From Cytobacillus praedii (GTDB lineage Bacteria; Bacillota; Bacilli; Bacillales; Cytobacillaceae): a stretch of DNA of 32,759 bases. Below are positions 7,903-15,369 of the stretch, piece by piece. Positions within the stretch are counted from its first letter, which is position 1. Every line of letters begins with the position of its first letter. The stretch is taken from positions 261,323 to 294,081 of the forward strand of contig NZ_LMBX01000003.1 in assembly GCF_001439605.1 (NCBI RefSeq), given 5' to 3'. The notes under the pieces are model-generated. The model was given only the letters and a program-made list of their open reading frames with translations, made no database searches and was not told where the DNA came from. The position numbers and the translations under genes are program-made.

Positions 7903-8420
7903 AGATTCTAATAGTCAGTGATAGTCATGGACTAACAGAAGAACTGCAGGAACTTAAGGCTATGCACGCCCATGAGGTAGAGATGATGATTCATTGTGGA
8001 GATTCTGAGCTGCCTGCTGACGAAGAAGCCTTAGAAAACTACTTCGTTGTTCAAGGGAATTGTGACTATGTGGGAACATTTCCTGAGGAACTTGTTAAAG
8101 AATGTGGTGGTCTTCGTGTTTTTGTGACACATGGTCATCGGTATGGGGTAAAGTCAACATTATTCAATCTCTCTTTGCGTGCGCAAGAAGCAGCTGCTAA
8201 TATTGTTTGTTTCGGGCATTCTCATTTCCTTGGGGCAGAAATGATCGATGATATACTGTATATTAATCCTGGGAGTATAAGACTTCCAAGAGGAAGAATA
8301 GAAAAGACATTTGTTATTTTAGAAGTAAATGAAAGTGAAATAATACTTCATGTTCATGATCTTACAAATGGAAAATTAAATCATTTAACACAAGTATTTT
8401 CCCTTCCAAAAAGAGATTGA
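7899..8420 (+). CDS. ysnB: YfcE/YsnB-type metallophosphoesterase
   Basis: A 173-residue calcineurin-like phosphoesterase. Metal ligands appear in order as SDSHG (residues 7-11), HCGDSE, GNCD, HGH and GHSH, the usual two-metal site of the MJ0936/YfcE group, which act as phosphodiesterases on artificial substrates; the natural substrate is uncertain. It starts at GTG 7899, overlapping the stop of the pyrophosphatase gene as GTGA, so translation is probably coupled. It closes the rph operon and is followed by a hairpin. Confidence 0.92.
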   Translation: MKILIVSDSHGLTEELQELKAMHAHEVEMMIHCGDSELPADEEALENYFVVQGNCDYVGTFPEELVKECGGLRVFVTHGHRYGVKSTLFNLSLRAQEAAANIVCFGHSHFLGAEMIDDILYINPGSIRLPRGRIEKTFVILEVNESEIILHVHDLTNGKLNHLTQVFSLPKRD

Positions 8421-8434
8421 ACAGCATATACTAT

Positions 8435-8466
8435 TAGGGGAGCCAAACAAAGCTTCCCTAAAAAAT
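8435..8466 (+). terminator. Hairpin after ysnB, possible terminator
   Basis: TAGGGGAGC (8435-8443) pairs with GCTTCCCTA (8452-8460) including one G-T pair. It is followed by A-rich rather than T-rich sequence, so it is a weaker candidate for intrinsic termination in the rightward direction. Confidence 0.45.
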
Positions 8467-8479
8467 ATATTATTTTGTA

Positions 8480-8508
8480 TTGACTTTTATCTGCTTTTCT
8501 TATATAAT
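8480..8508 (+). promoter_or_regulatory. Sigma-A promoter of the tRNA-Arg gene
   Basis: TTGACT (8480-8485), a 17-base spacer and a perfect TATAAT (8503-8508). Start expected near 8515, about 23 bases before the tRNA. Confidence 0.85.
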
Positions 8509-8537
8509 AAAACTTGTCTTTGAAATACTTTTAAAAT

Positions 8538-8611
8538 GTCCCAGTAGCTCAGCTGGATAGAGCATACGCCTTCTAAGCGTACGGTCGGGAGTTCGAATCT
8601 CTCCTGGGACG
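8538..8611 (+). tRNA. tRNA-Arg (anticodon UCU)
   Basis: A 74-base cloverleaf. The acceptor arms GTCCCAG (8538-8544) and CTGGGAC (8604-8610) pair fully with discriminator G at 8611. The D-arm has AGCTCAGCTGGATAGAGC, the anticodon loop is CTTCTAA giving anticodon UCU (Arg, AGA codons), and the T-loop is GTTCGAATC. CCA is not encoded. It lies at the junction between the conserved block and the accessory region; tRNA genes often serve as integration sites, but no repeated tRNA 3' end was found downstream. Confidence 0.97.
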
Positions 8612-8646
8612 TAATAAGATTCAGATAGAATAAGTTTAAATCAACT

Positions 8647-8694
8647 AAAAAGCGCTTCAAATCCTTTAGTATAAGGGGTTTGAGGTGCTTTTTC
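8647..8694 (+). terminator. Terminator after tRNA-Arg
   Basis: A long stem, AAAAAGCGCTTCAAATCC (8647-8664) against GGGGTTTGAGGTGCTTTTT (8675-8693), with G-T pairs and a short loop, ending in a T-run. Confidence 0.75.
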
Positions 8695-8811
8695 CTTTTT
8701 GAGAATACCTTAGCAAAGGATAGAAAAAGGAAAGGTTCTACACATTTTCTACACAAACGGAAGTGGCATGAATACGCTGCTTGTTTGTTTCGAATTAGAC
8801 TCCTCTGATAG

Positions 8812-8967
8812 TTAAGATACCTTATCCTCAATTACTGGACTCCCTCCAACAGGGCCACGTTTATAACCATCTTCTCCGCGCTATGATGCTACAGACATAA
8901 AATCTATGCCTCTTCCGGATTTATGTTCCACCTTATAACAAACGATCACCAATAAATAAGAAACAGC
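8812..8967 (-). pseudogene. Decayed C-terminal scrap related to the gene at 20772-21575
   Basis: Read leftward this encodes ...SGRGIDFMSVAS, a TAG stop (plus strand 8881-8883), then RGEDGYKRGPVGG and on to a TAA at 8812. The core matches GRGTDFMSVATWRGEDGY near the end of the protein encoded at 20772-21575, with the stop replacing Trp. No start or upstream domain is left. It shows that a second, inverted copy of that unknown family, or a relative, once lay at this end of the island. Confidence 0.65.
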
Positions 8968-9011
8968 TTGTGGAAATTGGAAGAATTTACTTGAACTTTG
9001 CAGGATTTTCT

Positions 9012-9043
9012 GTTAATTTTGATAGTAACAATATGTTATTAAC
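9012..9043 (+). promoter_or_regulatory. Candidate operator/promoter region of the NAD cassette
   Basis: TAACA (9026-9030) and TGTTA (9034-9038) form a perfect dyad, enclosed by an outer inverted pair GTTAAT (9012-9017) and ATTAAC (9038-9043). A weak promoter, TTTGCA (8998-9003) with GATAGT (9021-9026) at 17-base spacing, would overlap it. The downstream operon encodes a Nudix protein with a C-terminal extension like NrtR regulators, so self-regulation at this dyad is possible but unproven. Confidence 0.35.
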
Positions 9044-9111
9044 AAAATGATACTAAGTGGAGTTAAAGTTTTTTGCCCTATGAATGAGTGGAAAAAGCGG
9101 AGGGATGCAAG

Positions 9112-10137
9112 ATGAAAAAGGTCGGTATGAAAACCCTTGGACTAACACTGGGGAAGTTTGCCCCGTTGCATAAAGGTCATCAGTTCATGATCGAAACGGC
9201 ACTACAAGAGGTTGATGAATTGATCGTGGTCATTTACGAGACGACGGTCACCCTGATCCCGCTTCATGTCAGGGCAAATTGGATTCGCAGGCTCTACCCG
9301 GAAGTCCGGGTCATCGAAGCTTGGGATGGCCCAGACGGGTATTCGGATGATAGGGAGCATGAGATTCGGGAAGAACAATATATACTCGGTTTACTGAACG
9401 GTGAGCAGGTAACGCATTTTTATTCGAGCGAGCTCTACGGCGGGCATATGAGACTCGCTTTGGGTGCGGTAGACCGGCGGGTGGATGAAGCCCGCGAGCA
9501 GGTTCCGATCTCAGCGACGATGGTCCGTTCCGATCCATATAAGTACAGGGAGTTCGTAAGTGATATCGTGTACCGGGATTTGATCACGAAAGTGGTATTC
9601 GTTGGAGCGATGTCGACGGGGAAGTCGACGATCACCGAAGCGCTGGCACGGCGATATTGCACGACGTTCGCAAGCGAATACGGACGCGATTATTGGACCG
9701 AGCATCAGGTGGACCGCCGAATCGGTCTGGAAGCGTTCGATGAAATCGCGGTGGGTCATATCGAGCGCGAAGAACAGGCAATGCTTGCGGCGAACCGGTT
9801 TCTTTTCATCGATACCAATGCGATTACGACGTATATGTTCGCTTTGGATTACCACGGGCGGGCCCCCGAGCTGTTAACCCGGATCGCTCTGGAGAACGCG
9901 CAGCGCTACGATCTGTTCTTCCTGTGCGATGATGATATTCCTTACGACGATACGTGGGACCGCAGCGGAGATCAGAAGCGGCATGTTTTTCATAAACAGA
10001 TAATCGCGGATTTGAAAGAGCGGCGGATCCCCTATATTACGCTGAGGGGGAGCCTGGAGGAACGAATACGCAAGGTTGACGAGGTGCTGGCGAAGTTCGA
10101 ATCCTACGGAAACTATTTCGGAGAGCTGAATGGTTAA
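9112..10137 (+). CDS. NadR-like nicotinamide-nucleotide adenylyltransferase / ribosylnicotinamide kinase
   Basis: A 341-residue two-domain NAD-salvage protein. The first domain is a nucleotidylyltransferase with GKFAPLHKGH (HxGH at residues 20-23) and ISATMVR (133-139), as in NMN adenylyltransferases. The second is a P-loop kinase with GAMSTGKST (165-173), as in the nicotinamide-riboside kinase half of NadR. Together they would turn nicotinamide riboside into NMN and then NAD. The N-terminal repressor helix-turn-helix of enterobacterial NadR is absent. ATG 9112 has GGAGGG seven bases upstream. Base composition is much richer in G+C than the flanks (62% in 9601-9660), pointing to transfer. The Nudix gene follows after 26 bases. 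Confidence 0.88.
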   Translation: MKKVGMKTLGLTLGKFAPLHKGHQFMIETALQEVDELIVVIYETTVTLIPLHVRANWIRRLYPEVRVIEAWDGPDGYSDDREHEIREEQYILGLLNGEQVTHFYSSELYGGHMRLALGAVDRRVDEAREQVPISATMVRSDPYKYREFVSDIVYRDLITKVVFVGAMSTGKSTITEALARRYCTTFASEYGRDYWTEHQVDRRIGLEAFDEIAVGHIEREEQAMLAANRFLFIDTNAITTYMFALDYHGRAPELLTRIALENAQRYDLFFLCDDDIPYDDTWDRSGDQKRHVFHKQIIADLKERRIPYITLRGSLEERIRKVDEVLAKFESYGNYFGELNG

Positions 10138-10163
10138 ATCATAAATAAAGGAGGCGTACTCAA

Positions 10164-11063
10164 TTGGATTTGTTGAACAAGGATGGACTTACGGAACGCG
10201 AATTTTTGGAGCAGTACAGGGCAGGGGATTATGAGCGGCCTTCGGTGACGACGGATATGGTTATTTTCACTGTGACAGAAGAAGAGGCTGACAGTTATCG
10301 AAAACTTCCGGAAAAAGAGCTGCGCGTCCTGCTTATTCGCCGGGGGGGACACCCCTTTCTAGGCAAATGGGCGCTTCCTGGCGGCTTTGTCCGGCCGAAT
10401 GAGACGACTGAGCAGGCGGCAGTAAGGGAACTAAGCGAGGAAACCGGCGTGGAAGACGTGTATTTGGAGCAGCTGTATACGTTCAGTGATATCGGGCGAG
10501 ACCCACGTACCTGGGTGATAAGCTGCAGCTATATGGCTCTGATTAACAGCGGCAATTTGGAGATTAAGGCGGGAGATGATGCAGCAGACGCTGCATGGTT
10601 TAAGGTATCCTTTCGGCCACTGCGGGAGCAAAAAGAGCTGATTGAGGACGGATACATCAAGACGCTAGAGTATGAACTCAGACTAAGCAGTGAAGAAGAA
10701 GAACTTACGGCGGTCGTGGCAAAGACGATGACAACGAAGACTACATCGACTGGCACAGATTATGAGATCGTATCGAATGACGGATTGGCCTTCGACCATG
10801 CGAAGATCATAGCATGCGCTATTGAGCGGCTGCGGGGAAAAGTGAATTATACCGATATTGCACTGCATTTGATGCCGAAGTTTTTTACCTTAACGGAACT
10901 GCAGCAGGTTTATGAAGTAATTACCGATAAAGAGTTGTTGAAGGCGGCCTTCCGGCGTAAAGTGGCCGATCTTGTAGCGGAGACCGATCATTACACCGAA
11001 AATGCCGGACATAGACCATCCCGCTTGTATCGGAGAAATTGGAGGATTGACGATGATTTATAA
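10164..11063 (+). CDS. Nudix hydrolase with C-terminal NrtR-like domain
   Basis: A 299-residue protein. The Nudix box is complete, G74-x5-E80-x7-R88-E-L-x-E92-E93-x-G-V96, in a LPGGFVRPNETTEQAAVREL context, so catalysis is expected; ADP-ribose or a related dinucleotide is the likely substrate given the neighbours. Residues of about 190-299 form a separate region (LTELQQVYEVITDKELLKAA, then FRRKV) that resembles the winged-helix tail of NrtR regulators and related ADP-ribose pyrophosphatases. It may be an enzyme, a NAD-pathway regulator or both. TTG 10164 has AAGGAGG nine bases upstream. It overlaps the next gene by 11 bases. Confidence 0.85.
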   Translation: MDLLNKDGLTEREFLEQYRAGDYERPSVTTDMVIFTVTEEEADSYRKLPEKELRVLLIRRGGHPFLGKWALPGGFVRPNETTEQAAVRELSEETGVEDVYLEQLYTFSDIGRDPRTWVISCSYMALINSGNLEIKAGDDAADAAWFKVSFRPLREQKELIEDGYIKTLEYELRLSSEEEELTAVVAKTMTTKTTSTGTDYEIVSNDGLAFDHAKIIACAIERLRGKVNYTDIALHLMPKFFTLTELQQVYEVITDKELLKAAFRRKVADLVAETDHYTENAGHRPSRLYRRNWRIDDDL

Positions 11064-11604
11064 TATCGATGAGTTAAGAAAAGCATATAACGAGGGAAAA
11101 AAGTTCAAATTCGTGTTTTTTTGGGGACATACACCACCCAAGGACGGGAGCGTCGACAAAAGTTGCTTCAGCCAATGGTGGATGTGCCCGTTCACGGTAG
11201 AGGGAACGCAGTACACCTGCGCCGAACAGTTTATGATGGCCGAGAAGGCAAGGCTGTTCGGTGATGACGAAATGCTGGAGTCTATACTTAAAGCTAAGCA
11301 TCCAAAGGAGATGAAGGCTTTTGGACGTGCGGTCCGAAACTTTGACAAAGATATTTGGGATAATGAATGCTACGGCATTGTCAAAAGAGCCAGCTTGGCC
11401 AAATTTTCGCAGAATCCGAAGCTTGCCGATTATCTCAACTCGACCAAGAACCGCATCCTCGTCGAAGCTAGCCCGCGGGACCGTATTTGGGGGATCGGCA
11501 TGGGCCAGTCCAATCTAGATGTGGAGAATCCAGTGAAATGGCGGGGGAGAAATTTGCTGGGGTTCGCGCTGACGGAAGCGCGTGACGAGTTGCTGCGAAG
11601 TTAG
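11053..11604 (+). CDS. NADAR-family protein (YbiA-like)
   Basis: A 183-residue protein of the NADAR (NAD and ADP-ribose) family. Diagnostic pieces are CFSQWWMCPF, AEQFMMAEKARLF and ILVEASPRDRIWGIG. Family members cleave N-glycosidic bonds: YbiA/RibX acts on a riboflavin intermediate, and other NADAR proteins remove ADP-ribose from guanine in DNA as antitoxins of DarT-like toxins. Which activity applies here cannot be told from sequence, but the NadR-like and Nudix neighbours favour ADP-ribose chemistry. ATG 11053 with GGAGG seven bases upstream lies inside the end of the Nudix gene, so translation is coupled. G+C-rich like the two genes before it. Confidence 0.88.
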   Translation: MIYNIDELRKAYNEGKKFKFVFFWGHTPPKDGSVDKSCFSQWWMCPFTVEGTQYTCAEQFMMAEKARLFGDDEMLESILKAKHPKEMKAFGRAVRNFDKDIWDNECYGIVKRASLAKFSQNPKLADYLNSTKNRILVEASPRDRIWGIGMGQSNLDVENPVKWRGRNLLGFALTEARDELLRS

Positions 11605-11704
11605 ATTTGCACAAGCACGAGCTGAAATGTGGGGCTTGACCCTCCACTTCCACAAATAAATAAAGAACTTCAATAACATTTTCACAGGAGATGGGGGGAT
11701 TATA

Positions 11705-12022
11705 ATGCTTCTGCTACAGAAGGAATTTTTAGAACCATGGATACCTGAAACTTCAATGATTTTTCTTGAAGAACTACATAAAGAAATATCTGAAAAACAT
11801 GTTCTTTATGGGGCTGATCTAGAAGTCATTGCTCGAAGAGAAGATAAAGACGAAGTGTTATACCAATACAAAACGAATCCACAAAAGTATGTACAAGTAC
11901 ATCTAACATGGAAGAGGGATAAAGAAATAGACTCAAGGTGGCCTAAAACCCGAGAATTTAACTCTTTTGATAACTGGGTAAATGAAGTAATGCTAATAGA
12001 TAATAAAGAATATGAAGAATAA
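11705..12022 (+). CDS. Hypothetical protein, 105 residues
   Basis: A small acidic cytoplasmic protein without signal peptide or membrane segment. The central LYGADLEVIARREDKDEVLY and VQVHLTWKRDKEIDSRWP look like a conserved single domain seen in unnamed bacterial proteins that I recall as having a 'LYG...A...D.D.VLF...VHLTW' pattern; no function is known to me. ATG 11705 follows GGAG (11688-11691) and a G-run (11693-11698). Composition drops back to A+T-rich here, marking the end of the NAD cassette. It stands alone, 100 bases after the NADAR gene and 250 before a broken gene, fitting the immunity-type array. Confidence 0.7.
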   Translation: MLLLQKEFLEPWIPETSMIFLEELHKEISEKHVLYGADLEVIARREDKDEVLYQYKTNPQKYVQVHLTWKRDKEIDSRWPKTREFNSFDNWVNEVMLIDNKEYEE

Positions 12023-12273
12023 ATTAAGAAAAGTGATAGGAAATCAGCGCAAAACACAGAAGCTAGAATAAACAGATAGTAATTGGGGTGAATAGAGTGG
12101 AGAAGAGTGCAATGGAAAAGAGATTCCCTCAATGTCCCCTAGTTTTTCTGTAAACAACACCAGGGGAGAACATTGCTTTTAGCCGTGTCTCGATATTATA
12201 GTTATTTTCTGGAATTTTTTAGATTGTAATAATAATAGTGTATGTTTTTAATAAGGCTAAAGGGTGGACACAT

Positions 12274-12479
12274 ATGAGTAACATGAACTCCAAAAAAATG
12301 TAATTCCCCATTGGTTCGGGCAGGAAGATGATGATGTTTTTATTGTGGCCTCAGTAGAATCAAGTAGATTATCATTTTATGCACAGATGAGTAACGGTGA
12401 TTGGAGATCTTGGATAGGGAAATTTAAATTAGTAATGATAAAATTTGATGTCAGTGAACCTGAAGAAATATTTATCTAA
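12274..12479 (+). pseudogene. Small gene broken by a frameshift in an A7 run
   Basis: ATG 12274, with GGGTGG upstream, opens MSNMNSKKM and then hits TAA (12298-12303 region). Adding one base in the A7 run (12292-12298) restores a continuous frame through VIPHWFGQEDDDVFIVASVE to the stop at 12477-12479, for a product of about 68 residues. The body is protein-like (HWFGQEDDDVFIV, SNGDWRSWIGKF). Either a one-base deletion killed the gene or slippage on the A-run restores it. No family recognised. Confidence 0.55.
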
Positions 12480-12573
12480 TCATTCTTAATCTTAGAATAA
12501 CAAATTACTAAAAACTAGAATGTATATGGCAATGAAGAAATTAATAAACTCTAACGCAAGGAGAGAAGCACAG

Positions 12574-13629
12574 ATGGGAAGGAAGAAAAAAACCTTACCG
12601 AAAAATTTTGATGAACTAATTGAAGCAGGTGATATTTTAGCATTAAAAGAGGTATTTAACCAATGCGAAATAGATGCCCGTGGCGGTTACAGTAAATCAA
12701 CAGCCTTGAGCTTTTTCAATATACCAAATGAATTGGTTCGCTGGCTCGTGGAACAGGGGGCTGATATAAATGCTGGAGACACTTACGGAAAAACGGCTCT
12801 ACATAAACATGCAATAAGTTGGTGCGGGAATACTGAATTGCTGCTTGAGCTGGGTGCAGATATAGAAGCGATTGATTATCAAAACGAAACTCCTTTATTT
12901 GCTGCCGCAGGTTCTTTTAAGCCAATTGCGGTTCACACGTTGGTTGCTAAAGGTGCAAATTTTAGCGCACAAAATAAGATGAAACAGACTCCTTTAGAAA
13001 AAGCTTTAGCTGTGTGTAGAAACATAGATATCGTCAGTATGGCGGAAGTTGCAGATATTCTGCTTAACGCCGGAGCAACTGTAACGCCGGCAATGAAAGA
13101 CTCGATTAAGCGAATCGGAAACGACTTTGAATTTCACAGAGAAGGCTTTAATAAAGAATATTTGAATCAAACGGATGAGGCACTTTTACGTCTATATGAG
13201 CTATTTGAGGTTCCTCCAGTAGAGAAGCGAAAAACGCATGACGGTACATCTTCAATAACAGTATCTACAAAGAGATGGCAGGCGCAGCATCATGAACTCT
13301 GGAGTTTACTAGTTCCTTCAAAAGGGCATGCGAACACAGTTCAGGGTGAGGTTATCCGTATTACTGGTAAAGTATCATACGAAATATTAGATAACGGCGG
13401 AATCAACTGGGATAACCAATTTCGTCAGATGCTCAATCGTTTGAACCATTACTTTAACTTGGGCACACCATTACATCCCGCTTTACTGCAGGAGGCAAAA
13501 ACATTAGTGAATAAACTTCAAAACGGCTATGGCAGTGATGAACCTGCAAGACTATGCGAACTGGCAGTGCGTTGGGTACTCAGCAATCCGAATCCTATTA
13601 CTTTGGAACAGCCCGACTATAAGCGATAA
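12574..13629 (+). CDS. Ankyrin-repeat protein with a distinct C-terminal domain
   Basis: A 351-residue protein. Residues of about 20-175 contain roughly four ankyrin repeats (LVRWLVEQGADINAGDTYGK, TELLLELGADIEAIDYQNET and AVHTLVAKGANFSAQNKMKQ are clear), a protein-binding solenoid. The rest, from about residue 215, is a separate domain with WQAQHHELWSLLVPSKGHAN and TVQGEVIRITGKVSYEI, which I cannot name. Ankyrin proteins are common as immunity proteins beside polymorphic toxins, but no toxin is nearby. ATG 12574 has AAGGAGAG eight bases upstream, better than the in-frame ATGs at 12520 and 12526. No signal peptide. Confidence 0.82.
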   Translation: MGRKKKTLPKNFDELIEAGDILALKEVFNQCEIDARGGYSKSTALSFFNIPNELVRWLVEQGADINAGDTYGKTALHKHAISWCGNTELLLELGADIEAIDYQNETPLFAAAGSFKPIAVHTLVAKGANFSAQNKMKQTPLEKALAVCRNIDIVSMAEVADILLNAGATVTPAMKDSIKRIGNDFEFHREGFNKEYLNQTDEALLRLYELFEVPPVEKRKTHDGTSSITVSTKRWQAQHHELWSLLVPSKGHANTVQGEVIRITGKVSYEILDNGGINWDNQFRQMLNRLNHYFNLGTPLHPALLQEAKTLVNKLQNGYGSDEPARLCELAVRWVLSNPNPITLEQPDYKR

Positions 13630-13798
13630 CTTGTGTACGTCCTATCAGTGTATACAATACGCTTTTATATACACTATACTCCCCCTTTTCTAAGCATTTA
13701 CCAGCTAAGAAGCGGGGATATTATTTTATTTAATACCTTAAGAAATATAAGGTTAGTAAAATTAGGAAATATATACCTTCAACAAATGAGGGAGATAC

Positions 13799-13954
13799 AT
13801 GAATATAATTACAAATCAAAGGAAGCTAGAAGAACTGAGTAAAATTGATTATCAGGTTCATATCGGTAAATCAAATGAAGTAAGCTATCTCGAGATAATG
13901 ATACTAAAGTTTATTGTTGGGGAAAGAGGCGTTGGATACTTCGCTGCTTCGTGA
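13799..13954 (+). CDS. Small ORF, 51 residues, possibly a truncated gene
   Basis: ATG 13799 is preceded by a good GAGGGAG site (13788-13794) and encodes MNIITNQRKLEELSKIDYQV followed by HIGKSNEVSYLEIMIL and ends FAAS. It has the start of an ordinary soluble protein and stops early, so it is more likely an N-terminal remnant than a complete gene. No family recognised. Confidence 0.35.
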   Translation: MNIITNQRKLEELSKIDYQVHIGKSNEVSYLEIMILKFIVGERGVGYFAAS

Positions 13955-14064
13955 TATGTAGACATTTAAAAAATATTAAATTATTGGCGGCAAAGTAGGA
14001 ATGAGGAAAGCTTTAACGGTCACTTAAAACATAAACAAATCACTTATCGAACTGAGGATTTAAT

Positions 14065-14487
14065 ATGGTACCAAAACAAAACAAAATGAGAGTATTTGAG
14101 ACCATTGCTGAAAGAAATTTAGTTTCTATCATGAATGATACAAAGTGGCGAGAACTCCAAGATGCAGTTATAAATACTTTGTTATTTCCGCCACCATACC
14201 AAGGCAAATATTTGTTAGAAGATAGATTACACCCAGAAGAATTTGAAACAGATGTTTGGTATTGGGGAGATTGGAAAGAGGGCATTGTACCATTTTACCG
14301 TGTTGAGTGGATTAGAGTAAGGCCAAGATATTTGAAACATCGTGGCAGTCTGATATCGCCGGAAATAATAGATATTACAGATGATTTCGTTAATATATTA
14401 AAGGAATTATCCATTCCATATCGACTAGATAATGATACATACTATATTTACGGTTACATATCAGATACAAGCATTTTAACATTATGA
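14065..14487 (+). CDS. DUF6678-like protein
   Basis: A 140-residue soluble protein with a tryptophan-rich core: NDTKWRELQDAVINTLLFPP, then TDVWYWGDWKEGIVPFYRVE and WIRVRPRYLKHRG. This pattern matches what I remember as the DUF6678 family, small proteins of unknown role often found alone or in immunity-type clusters; the name should be checked by a domain search. ATG 14065 follows GAGGA (14052-14056). Standalone, with about 110 bases to the previous remnant and 100 to the next gene. Confidence 0.75.
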   Translation: MVPKQNKMRVFETIAERNLVSIMNDTKWRELQDAVINTLLFPPPYQGKYLLEDRLHPEEFETDVWYWGDWKEGIVPFYRVEWIRVRPRYLKHRGSLISPEIIDITDDFVNILKELSIPYRLDNDTYYIYGYISDTSILTL

Positions 14488-14587
14488 AGCCTCTCGGAAT
14501 CACACATACTAAAAAGTTAAAGGAAAGCAGTGCTAAAGTACGGTAAGAAACCTATTAAAGAGATAGTGTTTCCTGTTTTCAGGATGG

Positions 14588-14944
14588 ATGGTAATTAATA
14601 TGTATGACTATATAATGGTTTATTCTGATGATCAATATCAAAAAACAATACAATCGTTTGAGATTGAGCAATTCTGTATTATCGAGTTAGGACTAATACC
14701 TATTAGTAAACTGAGATTTTATAAAAATATAGATGGTGAAGAAATTATTGTTACAGGGATACTAGCTAATTCAAATGGTGGCTATGCATTCGATACTCTT
14801 GATGATGTTGAAGAAATAAACCTAATAGAAATAGATATACCTGATAAATTGACTTATGAAATTGAGAAAGAAATATTGGATTTATCAAACGCAATAGCTA
14901 GTAAATTTTCTTGGAAAGTAGATTTAAGGGAATCGGATTCGTAG
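14588..14944 (+). CDS. Hypothetical protein, 118 residues
   Basis: A small acidic protein with no recognised domain. It begins MVINMYDYIMVYSDDQYQKT and contains a beta-rich middle (GEEIIVTGILANSNGGYAFD) and an acidic tail. A+T-rich (32% G+C in 14641-14700). The start is uncertain: ATG 14588 or ATG 14600, with GGATGG just upstream of both. Size, charge and place suggest another immunity-type protein, but that is inference. Confidence 0.6.
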   Translation: MVINMYDYIMVYSDDQYQKTIQSFEIEQFCIIELGLIPISKLRFYKNIDGEEIIVTGILANSNGGYAFDTLDDVEEINLIEIDIPDKLTYEIEKEILDLSNAIASKFSWKVDLRESDS

Positions 14945-15002
14945 ATACAATACACTGTACTTTAAAGGCGGAAAGGCATAAAGAAAATGAAATAAATTCA
15001 AT

Positions 15003-15369
15003 ATGACATCAGACATATGTGGGGAATTCGCTCCTTACAAAGAGGAGCAGACAAATGAAAAAGAGATCGATTCATAGATTAACAATCTAGTAGGTAGTTT
15101 AATTCCAATAACTAGTTTGAAGGTCGAAGCGGACTTTAATAACTATGGAAGTGGGTATGAGTCATATGTACCTATACTTTGTTTTAAGGAAGATGGATCA
15201 TCAATAGAATTCGTTAAAAGCTCCGAGACAATCATTGGTAATTTGCTATATGTGTGTAGTACAAGATGTCGAGAACATCGATGAACAGATTTATTTGGGT
15301 GATATGGATTCAAGAGACTCGGATTACCAAAGATTTATTTATAGTCCAAGTGAGAAACGAGAATTTTAA
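15003..15369 (+). pseudogene. Immunity-type gene remnant with stop and frameshift
   Basis: From ATG 15003 one frame encodes MTSDICGEFAPYKEEQTNEK, meets TAG at 15075-15077, continues with INNLVGSLIPITSLKVEADF and YGSGYESYVPILCFKEDGSS to TGA at 15282. The next frame then carries VQDVENIDEQIYLGDMDSRD and SDYQRFIYSPSEKREF to TAA at 15367-15369. The two halves read as one former protein of about 120 residues with at least one stop and one shift. No family assigned. Confidence 0.65.

Larger units (their letters stand above)
8695..9111. other. Gap between tRNA-Arg and the NAD cassette
   Basis: About 400 bases without an intact gene. It holds a leftward gene scrap (8812-8967) and a dyad-rich stretch before the NadR-like gene (9012-9043). 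No integrase, attachment repeat or complete reading frame was found; a 114-codon leftward frame across 8487-8831 runs through the tRNA and is an artefact. Confidence 0.6.

Noticed and set aside
8487..8831. Leftward 114-codon reading frame
   Set aside because: It runs antisense through the tRNA-Arg gene, its promoter and its terminator; the peptide ERFELPTVRLEG is a familiar artefact of translated tRNA.
9435..9855. Leftward frames inside the NadR-like gene
   Set aside because: Long antisense frames are expected in G+C-rich coding DNA; the sense protein is clearly the real one.
13633..13842. Rightward 69-codon reading frame after the ankyrin gene
   Set aside because: GTG start without ribosome site, odd composition, and it overlaps the better-supported small frame starting at 13799.
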